Source: a candidate division FCPU426 bacterium | GTDB taxonomy: Bacteria > Oederibacteriota > JAAXVQ01 > JAUVAV01 | DNA: 18,550 nucleotides | NCBI GenBank assembly: GCA_030619365.1 | Contig: JAUXBQ010000015.1 | Span: 1-18,550 of the forward strand | Direction of reading: 5' to 3' | In this document: piece after piece, positions 1-7,730 of the stretch | Layout: each line of letters opens with the position of its first letter | How positions within the stretch are numbered: the stretch's first letter is position 1 | Program-made: the position numbers and the translations under genes | Notes under the pieces: model-generated | What the model was told of the DNA's origin: nothing | Database searches by the model: none | The model's input: the letters and a program-made list of their open reading frames with translations, nothing else

Positions 1-11
1 GAGGTCTACGT

Positions 12-40
12 TTGTATTGTCATGCCCATGCGGGTATAAA
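12..40 (+). promoter_or_regulatory. Possible gyrA promoter
   Basis: A TATAAA hexamer at 35-40 (5 of 6 to the sigma-70 -10 consensus) lies 17 bases after TTGTAT at 12-17 (only 3 of 6 to the -35 consensus). It would give a leader of roughly 70 bases before gyrA. The 117 bases before gyrA show no recognisable gene end: the three forward frames close after short unremarkable peptides and none resembles the GyrB C terminus. The weak -35 makes this a tentative call. Confidence 0.22.
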
Positions 41-117
41 TTGGGGCGGGGAAGCGTTAAACAGGCCGTCGAGCGAGTTCGGGTCTGATCACGGGCCAAT
101 GAAGTAAGGAGAAGTGA

Positions 118-2571
118 ATGGAAAAGGAAGGGCAGAAGACATTTCCCATCTTGGTCGAGGAGGAGATGAAAAACTCCTATCTCGATTATTCCATGAGCGT
201 CATTGTTGGACGCGCATTGCCGGACGTCAGGGACGGGCTGAAACCGGTACACCGCCGTATTTTGTACGGCATGCACGCCATGGGACTGCAGCACAACAAA
301 CCTTACCGAAAATCCGCGAAAATCGTGGGTGAGGTGATGGGGAACTATCATCCGCACGGCGACGCGGCCATTTATGACTCGCAGGCACGCATGGCCCAGT
401 CCTTTAACATGCGTTACCCCCTCGTGGACGGGCAGGGAAATTTTGGCTCGGTGGATGGCGATCCACCGGCCGCCATGCGCTATACCGAGGCCCGCCTGGC
501 CACCATTTCCAGTGAAATGCTGGCGGACATCGAGAAGGACACTGTTCGCTTTATACCCAATTACGATGACTCCATGACCGAACCGTCACTGTTGCCGGTG
601 AGGATTCCCAATTTACTGGTCAATGGCACCACGGGGATCGCGGTTGGCATGGCCACCAATATCCCGCCGCACAATCTCACGGAAGTCGTGGACGCCCTGA
701 TCGCGGTGATCCAGAACCCGGAGATCAAGCTGGAACAGATCATCAAGCAGTATATCAAGGGTCCGGATTTCCCCACCGGGGCCTATATTCTGGGGCGCGA
801 CGGCATTCTGAGCGCCTACCGCACCGGGCGTGGCTCGATCCGCGTGCAGGCCAAGGTCAAGGTCGAGCAGCTCAAAAACGGCAGAGAGCGTCTGATTGTC
901 ACGGAACTTCCGTTCCAGGTCAACAAGTCTCAATTGATCGAAAATATCGCCAGGCTGGCGCGGGACCGGAAGATCGAGGGCATTACCGATCTGCGTGACG
1001 AGTCGGACCGGGACGGCATCCGGATTGTCGTGGAAGTGGGGCGCAACGACAACTCCCAGATTGTTTTGAACAACCTCTTCAAATTCACCTCCCTGCGGAC
1101 CAATTTCGGCGTGAACACCGTGGCCCTGGTGGACGGACGGCCGCGGCACCTGAACCTCAAGCAGATCCTGGATCATTTTATCGAGCACCGCCGGGAAGTG
1201 GTCGTACGCCGGACCCAATATGATCTGGACCGCTCCGAACGGCGGGCGCACATTCTGGAAGGCTTGAAAATCGCGCTGAAGTTCCTGGACAAAGTCATCC
1301 GCATTATCCGGGCCTCGGCCACGGTCGCGGAAGCTAAAGCGGCCTTGATGAAAAACTTCAAGCTTAGCGATATCCAAGCCCAGGCGATCCTGGACATGCG
1401 GCTGCATCAGCTGACCAACCTGGAAAGCAAAAAAATCCAGGACGAATACCTGGAGCTCATCAAGACCATCGAGCAGTTGCGCTCCATTCTCGCCAGCAAG
1501 CGCAAAGTGCTGGGGATCATCGTGGAGGAACTCGAGGCCATCAAAAAGAAATACGGAGACGCCCGGCGCACGGAAATTATCGGCGCCTTGGCGGACATCT
1601 CGGTCGAGGATTTGATCGCCGAGGAGGACATGGTCATCACCATTACCCACAAAGGCTATATCAAGCGCCTGCCAGTCTCGACCTACCGGGCTCAGCGCCG
1701 CGGCGGGCGCGGGGTGGTCGGCATGGGGAGCAAGGACGAGGAAGACTTTGTCGAGCACCTTTTCGTGGCCTCTACCCATGAATATATCCTGCTTTTCACC
1801 AACCAGGGCCGGGTCTACTGGCTAAAGGTCTATGAAATTCCCGAGGCCTCGCGGTCCTCGCGTGGTAAGGCCATCGTGAACCTGGTTCGCCTTCAGTCCG
1901 GCGAGAACGTGGAGGCCATGATTCCGGTAAAGGAGTTCAGCGAGGACCGGTTTCTGGTTATGGGCACCGAGCGGGGCCTGGTCAAGCGCATCCGGCTCAC
2001 GGCCTTCTCCAATCCGCGCGCCGGAGGTATTATCGCCCTGACCTTAAGCCCGGACGACAACCTGATCCAGGTGCTGGAAGCCCAGGCGAACCAAGAGTTG
2101 TTCCTGGCCACGTACCTCGGCAAGTCAATCCGGTTCAAGGTCAAGGAAATCCGGGAAATCGGCCGGAGCGGCAAGGGTGTGCGCGGCATTAGCCTGAAAC
2201 CCAAGGACAAAGTGGTGGGCATGCAGATCGGGGACGTGGGGCAGAGCCTGCTGACCGTGACCACCAAGGGCTTTGGCAAGCGGACCAAGCTCAGCGAATA
2301 CCGCACGCAGAGCCGCGGCGGCCAGGGGACCATCAACATTAAAACCACGGAACGCAACGGCAAGGTGGTCAACATCATGACCGTCTCGGACGGGGACGAG
2401 CTCATGATGATTACCTCCAGCGGCACCATCATTCGCACCTCTTTGAAGCACATCAGCTTGATCGGCCGTCACGCCCAGGGCGTCCGGGTGATCAAGATGT
2501 CCCCGACGGACTCGGTCAGCGCGGTCGCCCGCTTGGGCATCAAGGAGCAGGAAAAAGATCCGAGAATATAG
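118..2571 (+). CDS. gyrA: DNA gyrase subunit A
   Basis: GyrA is the breakage-reunion subunit of gyrase, which with GyrB introduces negative supercoils using ATP. The 817-residue product has the winged-helix region with the catalytic tyrosine at Y122 inside RYTEARL. The quinolone-binding region has Ala at position 83 and Asp at 87 (E. coli numbering coincides). The tower/coiled-coil region follows, then a C-terminal domain with six GyrA-C blade repeats. The GyrA box QRRGGRG at residues 526-532 identifies gyrase rather than topoisomerase IV ParC. The acidic tail of E. coli GyrA is absent, which explains the shorter length. The ATG at 118 is preceded by AAGGAG at 106-111 with six bases between. 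The next gene starts 19 bp downstream on the same strand, so the two are probably co-transcribed. gyrB is not seen in the 117 bases upstream. Confidence 0.97.
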   Translation: MEKEGQKTFPILVEEEMKNSYLDYSMSVIVGRALPDVRDGLKPVHRRILYGMHAMGLQHNKPYRKSAKIVGEVMGNYHPHGDAAIYDSQARMAQSFNMRYPLVDGQGNFGSVDGDPPAAMRYTEARLATISSEMLADIEKDTVRFIPNYDDSMTEPSLLPVRIPNLLVNGTTGIAVGMATNIPPHNLTEVVDALIAVIQNPEIKLEQIIKQYIKGPDFPTGAYILGRDGILSAYRTGRGSIRVQAKVKVEQLKNGRERLIVTELPFQVNKSQLIENIARLARDRKIEGITDLRDESDRDGIRIVVEVGRNDNSQIVLNNLFKFTSLRTNFGVNTVALVDGRPRHLNLKQILDHFIEHRREVVVRRTQYDLDRSERRAHILEGLKIALKFLDKVIRIIRASATVAEAKAALMKNFKLSDIQAQAILDMRLHQLTNLESKKIQDEYLELIKTIEQLRSILASKRKVLGIIVEELEAIKKKYGDARRTEIIGALADISVEDLIAEEDMVITITHKGYIKRLPVSTYRAQRRGGRGVVGMGSKDEEDFVEHLFVASTHEYILLFTNQGRVYWLKVYEIPEASRSSRGKAIVNLVRLQSGENVEAMIPVKEFSEDRFLVMGTERGLVKRIRLTAFSNPRAGGIIALTLSPDDNLIQVLEAQANQELFLATYLGKSIRFKVKEIREIGRSGKGVRGISLKPKDKVVGMQIGDVGQSLLTVTTKGFGKRTKLSEYRTQSRGGQGTINIKTTERNGKVVNIMTVSDGDELMMITSSGTIIRTSLKHISLIGRHAQGVRVIKMSPTDSVSAVARLGIKEQEKDPRI

Positions 2572-2590
2572 CGCAAAGGGGGAAGCGCGC

Positions 2591-4936
2591 GTGAAATTTG
2601 GTCGTTGGTTCTTGGCAAGCCTGGTCATGCTTCTGGCGCTTTCGGGCACCGCCGCGTTATTTTATTACTGGGAAGGACTCAAGAACGAGTCCGTCAAAAT
2701 GATGCAGGACCGCCTCAACGAAATCGAGCTGCAGCGTTTTGAAAGCGAAAAGGGCAACCAGCTCAAGCGGGCCGCGCAGGAAACCGCCGGCCGGTTTGAC
2801 AGCGCGGTCAACCGGCTGCGTTCCAAAGCGGAGGCGCTGGCGGATGCCCGGGCCCTGCGCCGTCCGCATACCCGGGCGGCGGATCGCAGCGCCAAGAAAA
2901 AGGCCTTTCGCGCGCTGGCGGGCGCCCACACCACCTGGACCGGCAGCCTGCTCACGGACAAGACCGGCCGCGTGCTGGCCTGGACCGGGAAAACCAAACC
3001 GCCCACCACCATCGGCCCCACGCCCGCCTTCCGCACGGCTTCGCGCCAGCGGGTCACCGCCATCCACCTCCGCGGTCACCAGGACGGCCTCGCGCATCTG
3101 CAATTAACCGTTCCCTGTTTGACGGACCGTGGAGCGTTTCTAGGCGTCATGCAGGCGGACATCCCACTCACAGCGAAGGTCATGGAAACCATCTCCCCGC
3201 AAGGCGGACTGATCACGCTGTTGGTCACGGCCGACGGCCAGCGACTGACGGCCGGGCCCGCGGAAACTTTCCCCAAGAACCTGGGCGCGCTGCTTGGCAA
3301 AAACCTGAAGGAAACCGAGGCCCTGCTGAAAAGAAAAACCGCGCAGCACTTCAAAGCCAAGTGGGAAAATACCAGCTATCTCATGGCCACCGGCGTGACG
3401 CAGCTGCCCAAAATCAGGGTATTCACGCTGCTGGAGGTCACGGGCCTGGAGCAGGTGGTGGGGCCCAGTTTGGCCGGCGAGTCCATGTTCTCCGACCCGG
3501 TCATGCTCATCGGTTTGGGGCTCATCGTGTTTGTGAGTCTGCTCCTAATGCTGCTGGTCAGCGGCGGTTCAGTGGCCGGTATTAAGAAACTCAACAACCA
3601 GCTGTCCGCGATGCTCAAGACCGGCGAGCGCCTGCGTCCGGTGAAGGCCCAGGGCCGGGGAGAGTGGGGGAAGCTGTCGGACCTGATCAATCAGGTCATG
3701 GAACAAGTGCAGCAGCTGCCGGCGGGCGTCGCAGCCGGAACCGTGGTGGACGCTCATCTGTCCGAGGAATTATCCAGAGTCCAGACCGAACTGGAGCAAT
3801 TGCGCCAAACCTACGACCAGACCATGACCAACAAACAAACCCTGCAGGAGCAGGTGGAAGAACTCGTACGGGAGAACCAGACCCTGCAGGAAGCCCCGGC
3901 CGGCGGGGGGGAAGCCAATCCGGAGGCCGCGCGCAACCTGGAGGTCCTGCAAGACAGGATCAAGATCGCGGGCGAGCTGCGCATCCAGGCGATTACCAGC
4001 ATGTCGGACGATCTCAAGGCCACGCTCATGGTCATCAAAAACTACATCTCTTCCATTCTCTCCTCGGAAGAAGGGAAGATTACGGACAGCCAGCAGGAAT
4101 TTTTAGGCGTGGTAATCAATAAAAGCGCCCGCCTGGAGCGCCAGATCAACGATCTGCTGGATATTTCCCACATGGAGAGCGGTATTTCGCAAATGTATAA
4201 ATCCAGCACGGACCTGGTGTCCATGCTGCAGGACGTGGTGCTGAACAGCCAGCCCCAGGCGGATATCAAGCAGGTAAAGATCGTTCAGGAGATTCAAACG
4301 CCGCTGCCCACGGTCATGATTGACGGCGACCGCCTGGGACAGGTATTTATCCATTTGCTCCAGCATGCCATCAAGACCTCGCCTGTGGGCGGGGAAGTAC
4401 AGATTACGGCCCAGGAATCCTTTTCCGACCTGATCGTGAAAATCCGCGATAGCGGGCCAGCCGTAACGCCCGAACAGGCCGCCCGGGTGTTTACCACCTT
4501 TCACGGCCCGGATTCGCAAGCCGGCCCGGACATCGTGGGCACGGGCCTGCGCTTTCCCATAGTGAAAAATATTGTGGACGCGCACCACGGCGCGCTGGCC
4601 ATCCGGGGTCTGTCCGAACAGGGCAATGAAATCGTGGTGACCTTGCGCAAGAGCGGGGACCCGCTGGCCGCGGACGAAACGCCCGCGCCTAGCGAACAGC
4701 CGGCCGAGGCCGAGGAAAAAACCGAAAATGTTTTCCCCCAGGCGGACACGGATTCCGACTATGACTTGGCGTCTTTTATGGGCAAGATGGAAGAGTTAGA
4801 TTCCGAGGAACCAGACACGAAAAAGGCTGCGGCCGGAGAACCCGAGGAGGAAGAGGGCAAGCTTCCCGGCGGAGGCGAAGACCTGGATAAGCTGCTCAGC
4901 GACATCGAAAGCATCGACGACAATATGGAAAAATAG
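2591..4936 (+). CDS. Membrane sensor histidine-kinase-like protein, probable pseudokinase
   Basis: This 781-residue protein has the layout of a membrane sensor kinase: a transmembrane helix at about residues 5-27, an extracytoplasmic region to about 300 resembling a Cache sensor domain, a second helix at about 303-325, a HAMP-like linker, a coiled coil at about 385-430, a HisKA-like dimerisation helix pair at about 460-530, an HATPase_c-like domain at about 555-670, and an acidic, probably disordered tail. The catalytic signatures are broken. Where SHELRTPL is expected there is SDDLKATL (S472-L479), so the phosphoacceptor His is Asp473. The N-box Asn is His592. G1 reads DSGPA (620-624). G2 reads GTGLRFPIV (650-658) instead of GTGLGLAIV. 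The fold is likely kept, but autophosphorylation is unlikely. The GTG start has a purine-rich GGGGGAA site at 2578-2584, six bases upstream. It follows gyrA by 19 bp; no response regulator is nearby. Ligand and role are unknown. Confidence 0.85.
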   Translation: MKFGRWFLASLVMLLALSGTAALFYYWEGLKNESVKMMQDRLNEIELQRFESEKGNQLKRAAQETAGRFDSAVNRLRSKAEALADARALRRPHTRAADRSAKKKAFRALAGAHTTWTGSLLTDKTGRVLAWTGKTKPPTTIGPTPAFRTASRQRVTAIHLRGHQDGLAHLQLTVPCLTDRGAFLGVMQADIPLTAKVMETISPQGGLITLLVTADGQRLTAGPAETFPKNLGALLGKNLKETEALLKRKTAQHFKAKWENTSYLMATGVTQLPKIRVFTLLEVTGLEQVVGPSLAGESMFSDPVMLIGLGLIVFVSLLLMLLVSGGSVAGIKKLNNQLSAMLKTGERLRPVKAQGRGEWGKLSDLINQVMEQVQQLPAGVAAGTVVDAHLSEELSRVQTELEQLRQTYDQTMTNKQTLQEQVEELVRENQTLQEAPAGGGEANPEAARNLEVLQDRIKIAGELRIQAITSMSDDLKATLMVIKNYISSILSSEEGKITDSQQEFLGVVINKSARLERQINDLLDISHMESGISQMYKSSTDLVSMLQDVVLNSQPQADIKQVKIVQEIQTPLPTVMIDGDRLGQVFIHLLQHAIKTSPVGGEVQITAQESFSDLIVKIRDSGPAVTPEQAARVFTTFHGPDSQAGPDIVGTGLRFPIVKNIVDAHHGALAIRGLSEQGNEIVVTLRKSGDPLAADETPAPSEQPAEAEEKTENVFPQADTDSDYDLASFMGKMEELDSEEPDTKKAAAGEPEEEEGKLPGGGEDLDKLLSDIESIDDNMEK

Positions 4937-4958
4937 GCAACCGTAAATTTATATTCCA

Positions 4959-4987
4959 GTAGGGCCGGGTTTCAAACCCTCCCCTAC
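4959..4987. repeat. Imperfect palindrome, REP-like
   Basis: GTAGGG (4959-4964) pairs with CCCTAC (4982-4987), and inside it GGGTTT (4967-4972) pairs with AAACCC (4974-4979) around a single C. Two unpaired bases on each side separate the two stems. It lies in the gap between the kinase-like gene and the convergent capA-like gene, just ahead of the terminator. The shape suits a dispersed REP-type intergenic palindrome, but only one copy of this exact form is seen in the window. Confidence 0.45.
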
Positions 4988-4996
4988 AATTAATTC

Positions 4997-6199
4997 CTAG
5001 TACCCCAGACCCCGTTCCGGTTCGATTGGAACGGGGTTTTGTTTGGGAACTATTTTTTCCGTAAGTGTGGGCGCCGGAGGTAAGGCCGGGGGCAACACCC
5101 GAAACCAGCCTTCGACCCCGGGCGCAAAGCGGGTGCTCCAAGCCCGTGAATAATCGTGCAAATCGCTTATAATACGCCCAGCCCGAGTACCGGTAACGGG
5201 TGTGGGAATAAACCGGGTTACGAGATTGTCCACAGACAGCGGGAGGACCCAGGCCCCGAGCGAACCGGTGTTGGGGTCAAGGGTCACTTTGAGTAGGGCG
5301 CTGTCCACCGCGCGTTTGCTGCGGCCGCCGCCAAAGGCCAGGTTCCCCAGGGAATAGGCGATGAGGCCGCCCCGGTACCATTCCATACCCTGCAGAATAT
5401 GGGGATGCGACCCAATCACCACCTGTGCGCCCGCGTCGATGGCCGCCCGGCCGAACTGGATCTGGTATGCCCGGGGCAGGGTTTTCAATTCACCGCCCCA
5501 ATGATAACACACCGCGATCCAATCCGCCCAGGCGGCGGCTGAAGCCACGTCCGCCTCCACCTGCGGCAAGCGGGCAAACGCTGTTCCGGGATTCCGACGG
5601 CCGGCCCAGAAAGCGGCCGGATACGTCAGGGAATAGGAGAGTATCGCTGCGCGAACGCCTCCGGGCAGATCAAGCCGCGCCGGCGCCCGGGCGGCGGAGA
5701 GAGTTTCGCCCGCGCCCGCGTGGGCCACGCCGGCCTGGTCCAGGGCGGCCAATGTGTCCTGCAGGGCTTCGGCGCCGTAATCCATAATATGGTTGTTGCC
5801 CAGCGCCACTACGTTGATCCCGGCGCGCCGCAGAGCGGCCGCGGCCGCGGGTCGGCCGCGAAACGTGAATTTTTTTTTGGTATACCGCCTGCCCCGCGCG
5901 GAGAGGGGACATTCCAAATTCACCAACCCCACGTCCGCGGCCTGAAAAACCGGCGCGATCCGCGCATACGGATAGTCCTCGCCCTGCGCTTTGATATAGG
6001 GGTCTAAGTAACAGGCCGGGAGCACGTCTCCGCCCGCGTCCAGGCGCAGCGGTCCCGTGGAATCCGGGGCAGTGCGCGCCGGCTCCAGAACGGTCACGTG
6101 AATGGGGTGAGGGGCCGGTTGTTTCGGCAGGGTGGCGCAGCCTACGGTTAGCCACACACCCGCGCCGGCCAGGCCGAGAAAGACAGTCGTCGCTCGCAT
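4997..6199 (-). CDS. CapA-family (PGA_cap) metallophosphoesterase-like lipoprotein
   Basis: This 400-residue protein is of the CapA / poly-gamma-glutamate capsule family, which has a calcineurin-like phosphoesterase fold. Members are found in capsule synthesis but often have unknown substrates. The metal-site motifs are in order: GGDVLP (G57, D58), NLECPL (94-99), GNNHIMDYG (134-142), HWGGE (233-237), GSHPHILQG (263-271) and YSLGN (282-286). All the residues expected to bind metal appear intact. The N terminus is a hydrophobic signal ending in LTVGC, with Cys21 as a plausible but not ideal lipidation site. That would put the enzyme on the outer face of a membrane. No capB, capC or other capsule gene is adjacent, so a capsule role is not supported by context. 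The ATG at 6199 lacks a well-placed Shine-Dalgarno sequence. The 3' end overlaps the terminator of the opposing operon. Confidence 0.88.
   Translation of the reverse strand: MRATTVFLGLAGAGVWLTVGCATLPKQPAPHPIHVTVLEPARTAPDSTGPLRLDAGGDVLPACYLDPYIKAQGEDYPYARIAPVFQAADVGLVNLECPLSARGRRYTKKKFTFRGRPAAAAALRRAGINVVALGNNHIMDYGAEALQDTLAALDQAGVAHAGAGETLSAARAPARLDLPGGVRAAILSYSLTYPAAFWAGRRNPGTAFARLPQVEADVASAAAWADWIAVCYHWGGELKTLPRAYQIQFGRAAIDAGAQVVIGSHPHILQGMEWYRGGLIAYSLGNLAFGGGRSKRAVDSALLKVTLDPNTGSLGAWVLPLSVDNLVTRFIPTPVTGTRAGRIISDLHDYSRAWSTRFAPGVEGWFRVLPPALPPAPTLTEKIVPKQNPVPIEPERGLGY
5010..5044 (+). terminator. Rho-independent terminator of gyrA / kinase-like operon
   Basis: A perfect 9-bp stem, CCCCGTTCC (5010-5018) with GGAACGGGG (5028-5036), encloses a 9-base loop and is followed by TTTTGTTT (5037-5044). 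The T-rich side is on the plus strand, so it ends rightward transcription from gyrA and the kinase-like gene. On the minus strand no T run follows. The hairpin lies inside the last codons of the convergent CapA-family gene. Confidence 0.82.
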
Positions 6200-6205
6200 T
6201 CACCT

Positions 6206-6235
6206 ATTGTACCTAAAATAGTGAACCAGTGAAAA
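6206..6235 (-). promoter_or_regulatory. Candidate promoter for the CapA-family gene, possibly leaderless
   Basis: On the minus strand TACAAT (6211-6206, 5 of 6 to the -10 consensus) is preceded after 18 bases by TTTTCA (6235-6230, 4 of 6 to the -35 consensus). The start codon begins only six bases after the -10 element, where transcription itself would start. The rest of the 231-bp divergent gap (6200-6430) contains an AT-rich stretch at about 6310-6400 that may hold the rightward promoter for the TPR gene, but no clear element pair is visible there. Confidence 0.38.
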
Positions 6236-6430
6236 GCGAAAAGGCCAACCAACGCAACCCGCCGCGGAAACGTCGTATTGACGGTGGAGAATGGCAATGG
6301 TACACTCGAAGAAAGTTTAAGCAAGCTTTACTTTATTGTTTACCGTGTGTATTTGTGTTTATCTGTAGCCAGTGTAATTTTGGTTTTTTACGTCGCATTT
6401 TGATCTCACCCCCGGGGGGAGCTCGGCCCC

Positions 6431-7639
6431 ATGATCTCTAGACCAGCCTGCCTTTTCATCGTCAGCCTGGGAATCCTTCTCGGCGCCTTGCCGGGTATGC
6501 CGGTCATTCCCCCCGCCTCCGCGGAAGATCCCGCTTATGAAGATGTGACTCCCGAAGATAAAAAACTTGCTCAGCGGTATTTTGAACGGGGCAAACAGCT
6601 CGCGCTGGAGCAAAAATACCGGGAAGCCATCCGGGAATATGAGAAAGCGCTGGCGCTTTATCCCCAGTGGACCAAGGCGCGGCAGGCCTTGTCCTGGGCC
6701 AAACGCGACCTCAAGCGCGAGCGCCGCGGTCAAACTTCCGACGAATACACCCTGGAATCGCTGGTGCGGGAAGCGCGGGGCAACTACAAGCGGGGCCGGA
6801 AGCACGAACGCAACAACAAGCTGGTGGAAGCCGCGGCCGCGTTCAAGGACGCCATCCGGTTGATCCCGGGCTATCCCGAAGCCAAGACCGCTCTCAAGCG
6901 GGTCCAGTCCCAGGTCCAGCGTTCTTTGGCGCCCCTGCCGTACGGCGCCAGGGCCAGCACCGGAAAGGCGCACAAGCCGCACCAGCCGCTGGAACTCAGT
7001 TCGCGTACCCAGGAGTTCAAGCCGCCCCAGGAAAGAACCGAAGCGCCAATGGCCCGCCGGGAAAGCGCCCGCGTCACGTCCTCGCGCCGGAACAACACGG
7101 TGGCGTCGGCCCTTAAAGCCGCGCCGGCGCGCGGTCTCCAGGCCGGCCAGTCCAAACAGACCATGCGTTCGGCCATAAAAAACCATTACCTCATCGGCAG
7201 CCAAGCCCTGGATCACTCCGATTACGCCCTGGCTATCAAGGAGTTTGAACTCATCCTGGAGTTCGTGCCCGACCACCGCGACGCCCAGTACAAACTGAAC
7301 GTGGCCAAGAAAAGGCAGGCCATGGAAATCAGGACCGCCAAGCGCAAGGCTGAAATGGCCAAGAGCAAAGGCGACACCATGGCCATCCTGACCGCACTGC
7401 GGGATTTGCTGAACATCGACCCGGACGACGACGAGGCGCTGGCCACCTGGGAAAAAACCAAGCAGGAAAACAAGGGCATCGCGGACGAGATTTACCGCAA
7501 GGGCGTCAATGCCTATGCCAAGGGCCAATACCAGACCGCGCTCCAGACCTGGGAATTGGTGCTGGACATGAATCCCAAGCACGCCAAGGCCCGGGAATCC
7601 ATCCAAAAAGTCCGCCAGAAAATGGAATTGATCAAATAG
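6431..7639 (+). CDS. Secreted TPR-repeat protein
   Basis: A 402-residue protein with a signal peptide (hydrophobic core about residues 7-23, likely cleavage after PPASA at 31) and five TPR-like helical hairpins at about 43-92, 111-160, 247-296, 303-340 and 349-398. Typical TPR spacing is visible, for example YREAIREYEKAL and YQTALQTWELVL. A basic, Pro/Arg-rich low-complexity linker (about 163-245) divides the repeats into a block of two and a block of three. TPR proteins act as protein-binding scaffolds; the partner cannot be read from the sequence. The ATG at 6431 has a GGGGGAG-type site about nine bases upstream. It leads the rightward gene train and is 91 bp from the next gene, so it may be co-transcribed with it. 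A periplasmic or envelope scaffold role beside the Bat genes is inference. Confidence 0.8.
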   Translation: MISRPACLFIVSLGILLGALPGMPVIPPASAEDPAYEDVTPEDKKLAQRYFERGKQLALEQKYREAIREYEKALALYPQWTKARQALSWAKRDLKRERRGQTSDEYTLESLVREARGNYKRGRKHERNNKLVEAAAAFKDAIRLIPGYPEAKTALKRVQSQVQRSLAPLPYGARASTGKAHKPHQPLELSSRTQEFKPPQERTEAPMARRESARVTSSRRNNTVASALKAAPARGLQAGQSKQTMRSAIKNHYLIGSQALDHSDYALAIKEFELILEFVPDHRDAQYKLNVAKKRQAMEIRTAKRKAEMAKSKGDTMAILTALRDLLNIDPDDDEALATWEKTKQENKGIADEIYRKGVNAYAKGQYQTALQTWELVLDMNPKHAKARESIQKVRQKMELIK

Positions 7640-7730
7640 CCGGAAAATCACCCGGCTCCGCACGCAGGCATAAAGCCCAAGCGATTTTCCCAGTCGGGGA
7701 AAGTTAGCACACATTCAGGAGGACGGTAAA

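Noticed and set aside
613..1779. A 388-codon open frame on the minus strand inside gyrA
   Set aside because: It is antisense to strongly conserved GyrA sequence, has no recognisable domain, and is explained by high GC in the third codon position.
2591..4936. Functional two-component kinase
   Set aside because: The phosphoacceptor His and N-box Asn are replaced and no response regulator is nearby, so a normal phosphorelay is not supported.
4997..6199. Capsule (poly-gamma-glutamate) synthesis locus
   Set aside because: Only the CapA-type gene is present; no capB/capC ligase genes or transport genes surround it.
6229..6441. A 70-codon GTG-start frame in the gap before the TPR gene
   Set aside because: No ribosome-binding site, no domain, and it runs into the start of the next gene in another frame.
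6359..7714. A 451-codon minus-strand frame covering the TPR gene
   Set aside because: The product is compositionally odd and unrecognisable, while the plus strand gives a signal peptide and clear TPR units.
7640..7730. Possible riboswitch ahead of the secreted repeat protein
   Set aside because: The stretch CACGCAGGC...AAAGCCC faintly recalls a GEMM-type (c-di-GMP) aptamer, but the conserved core and paired stems are not present.
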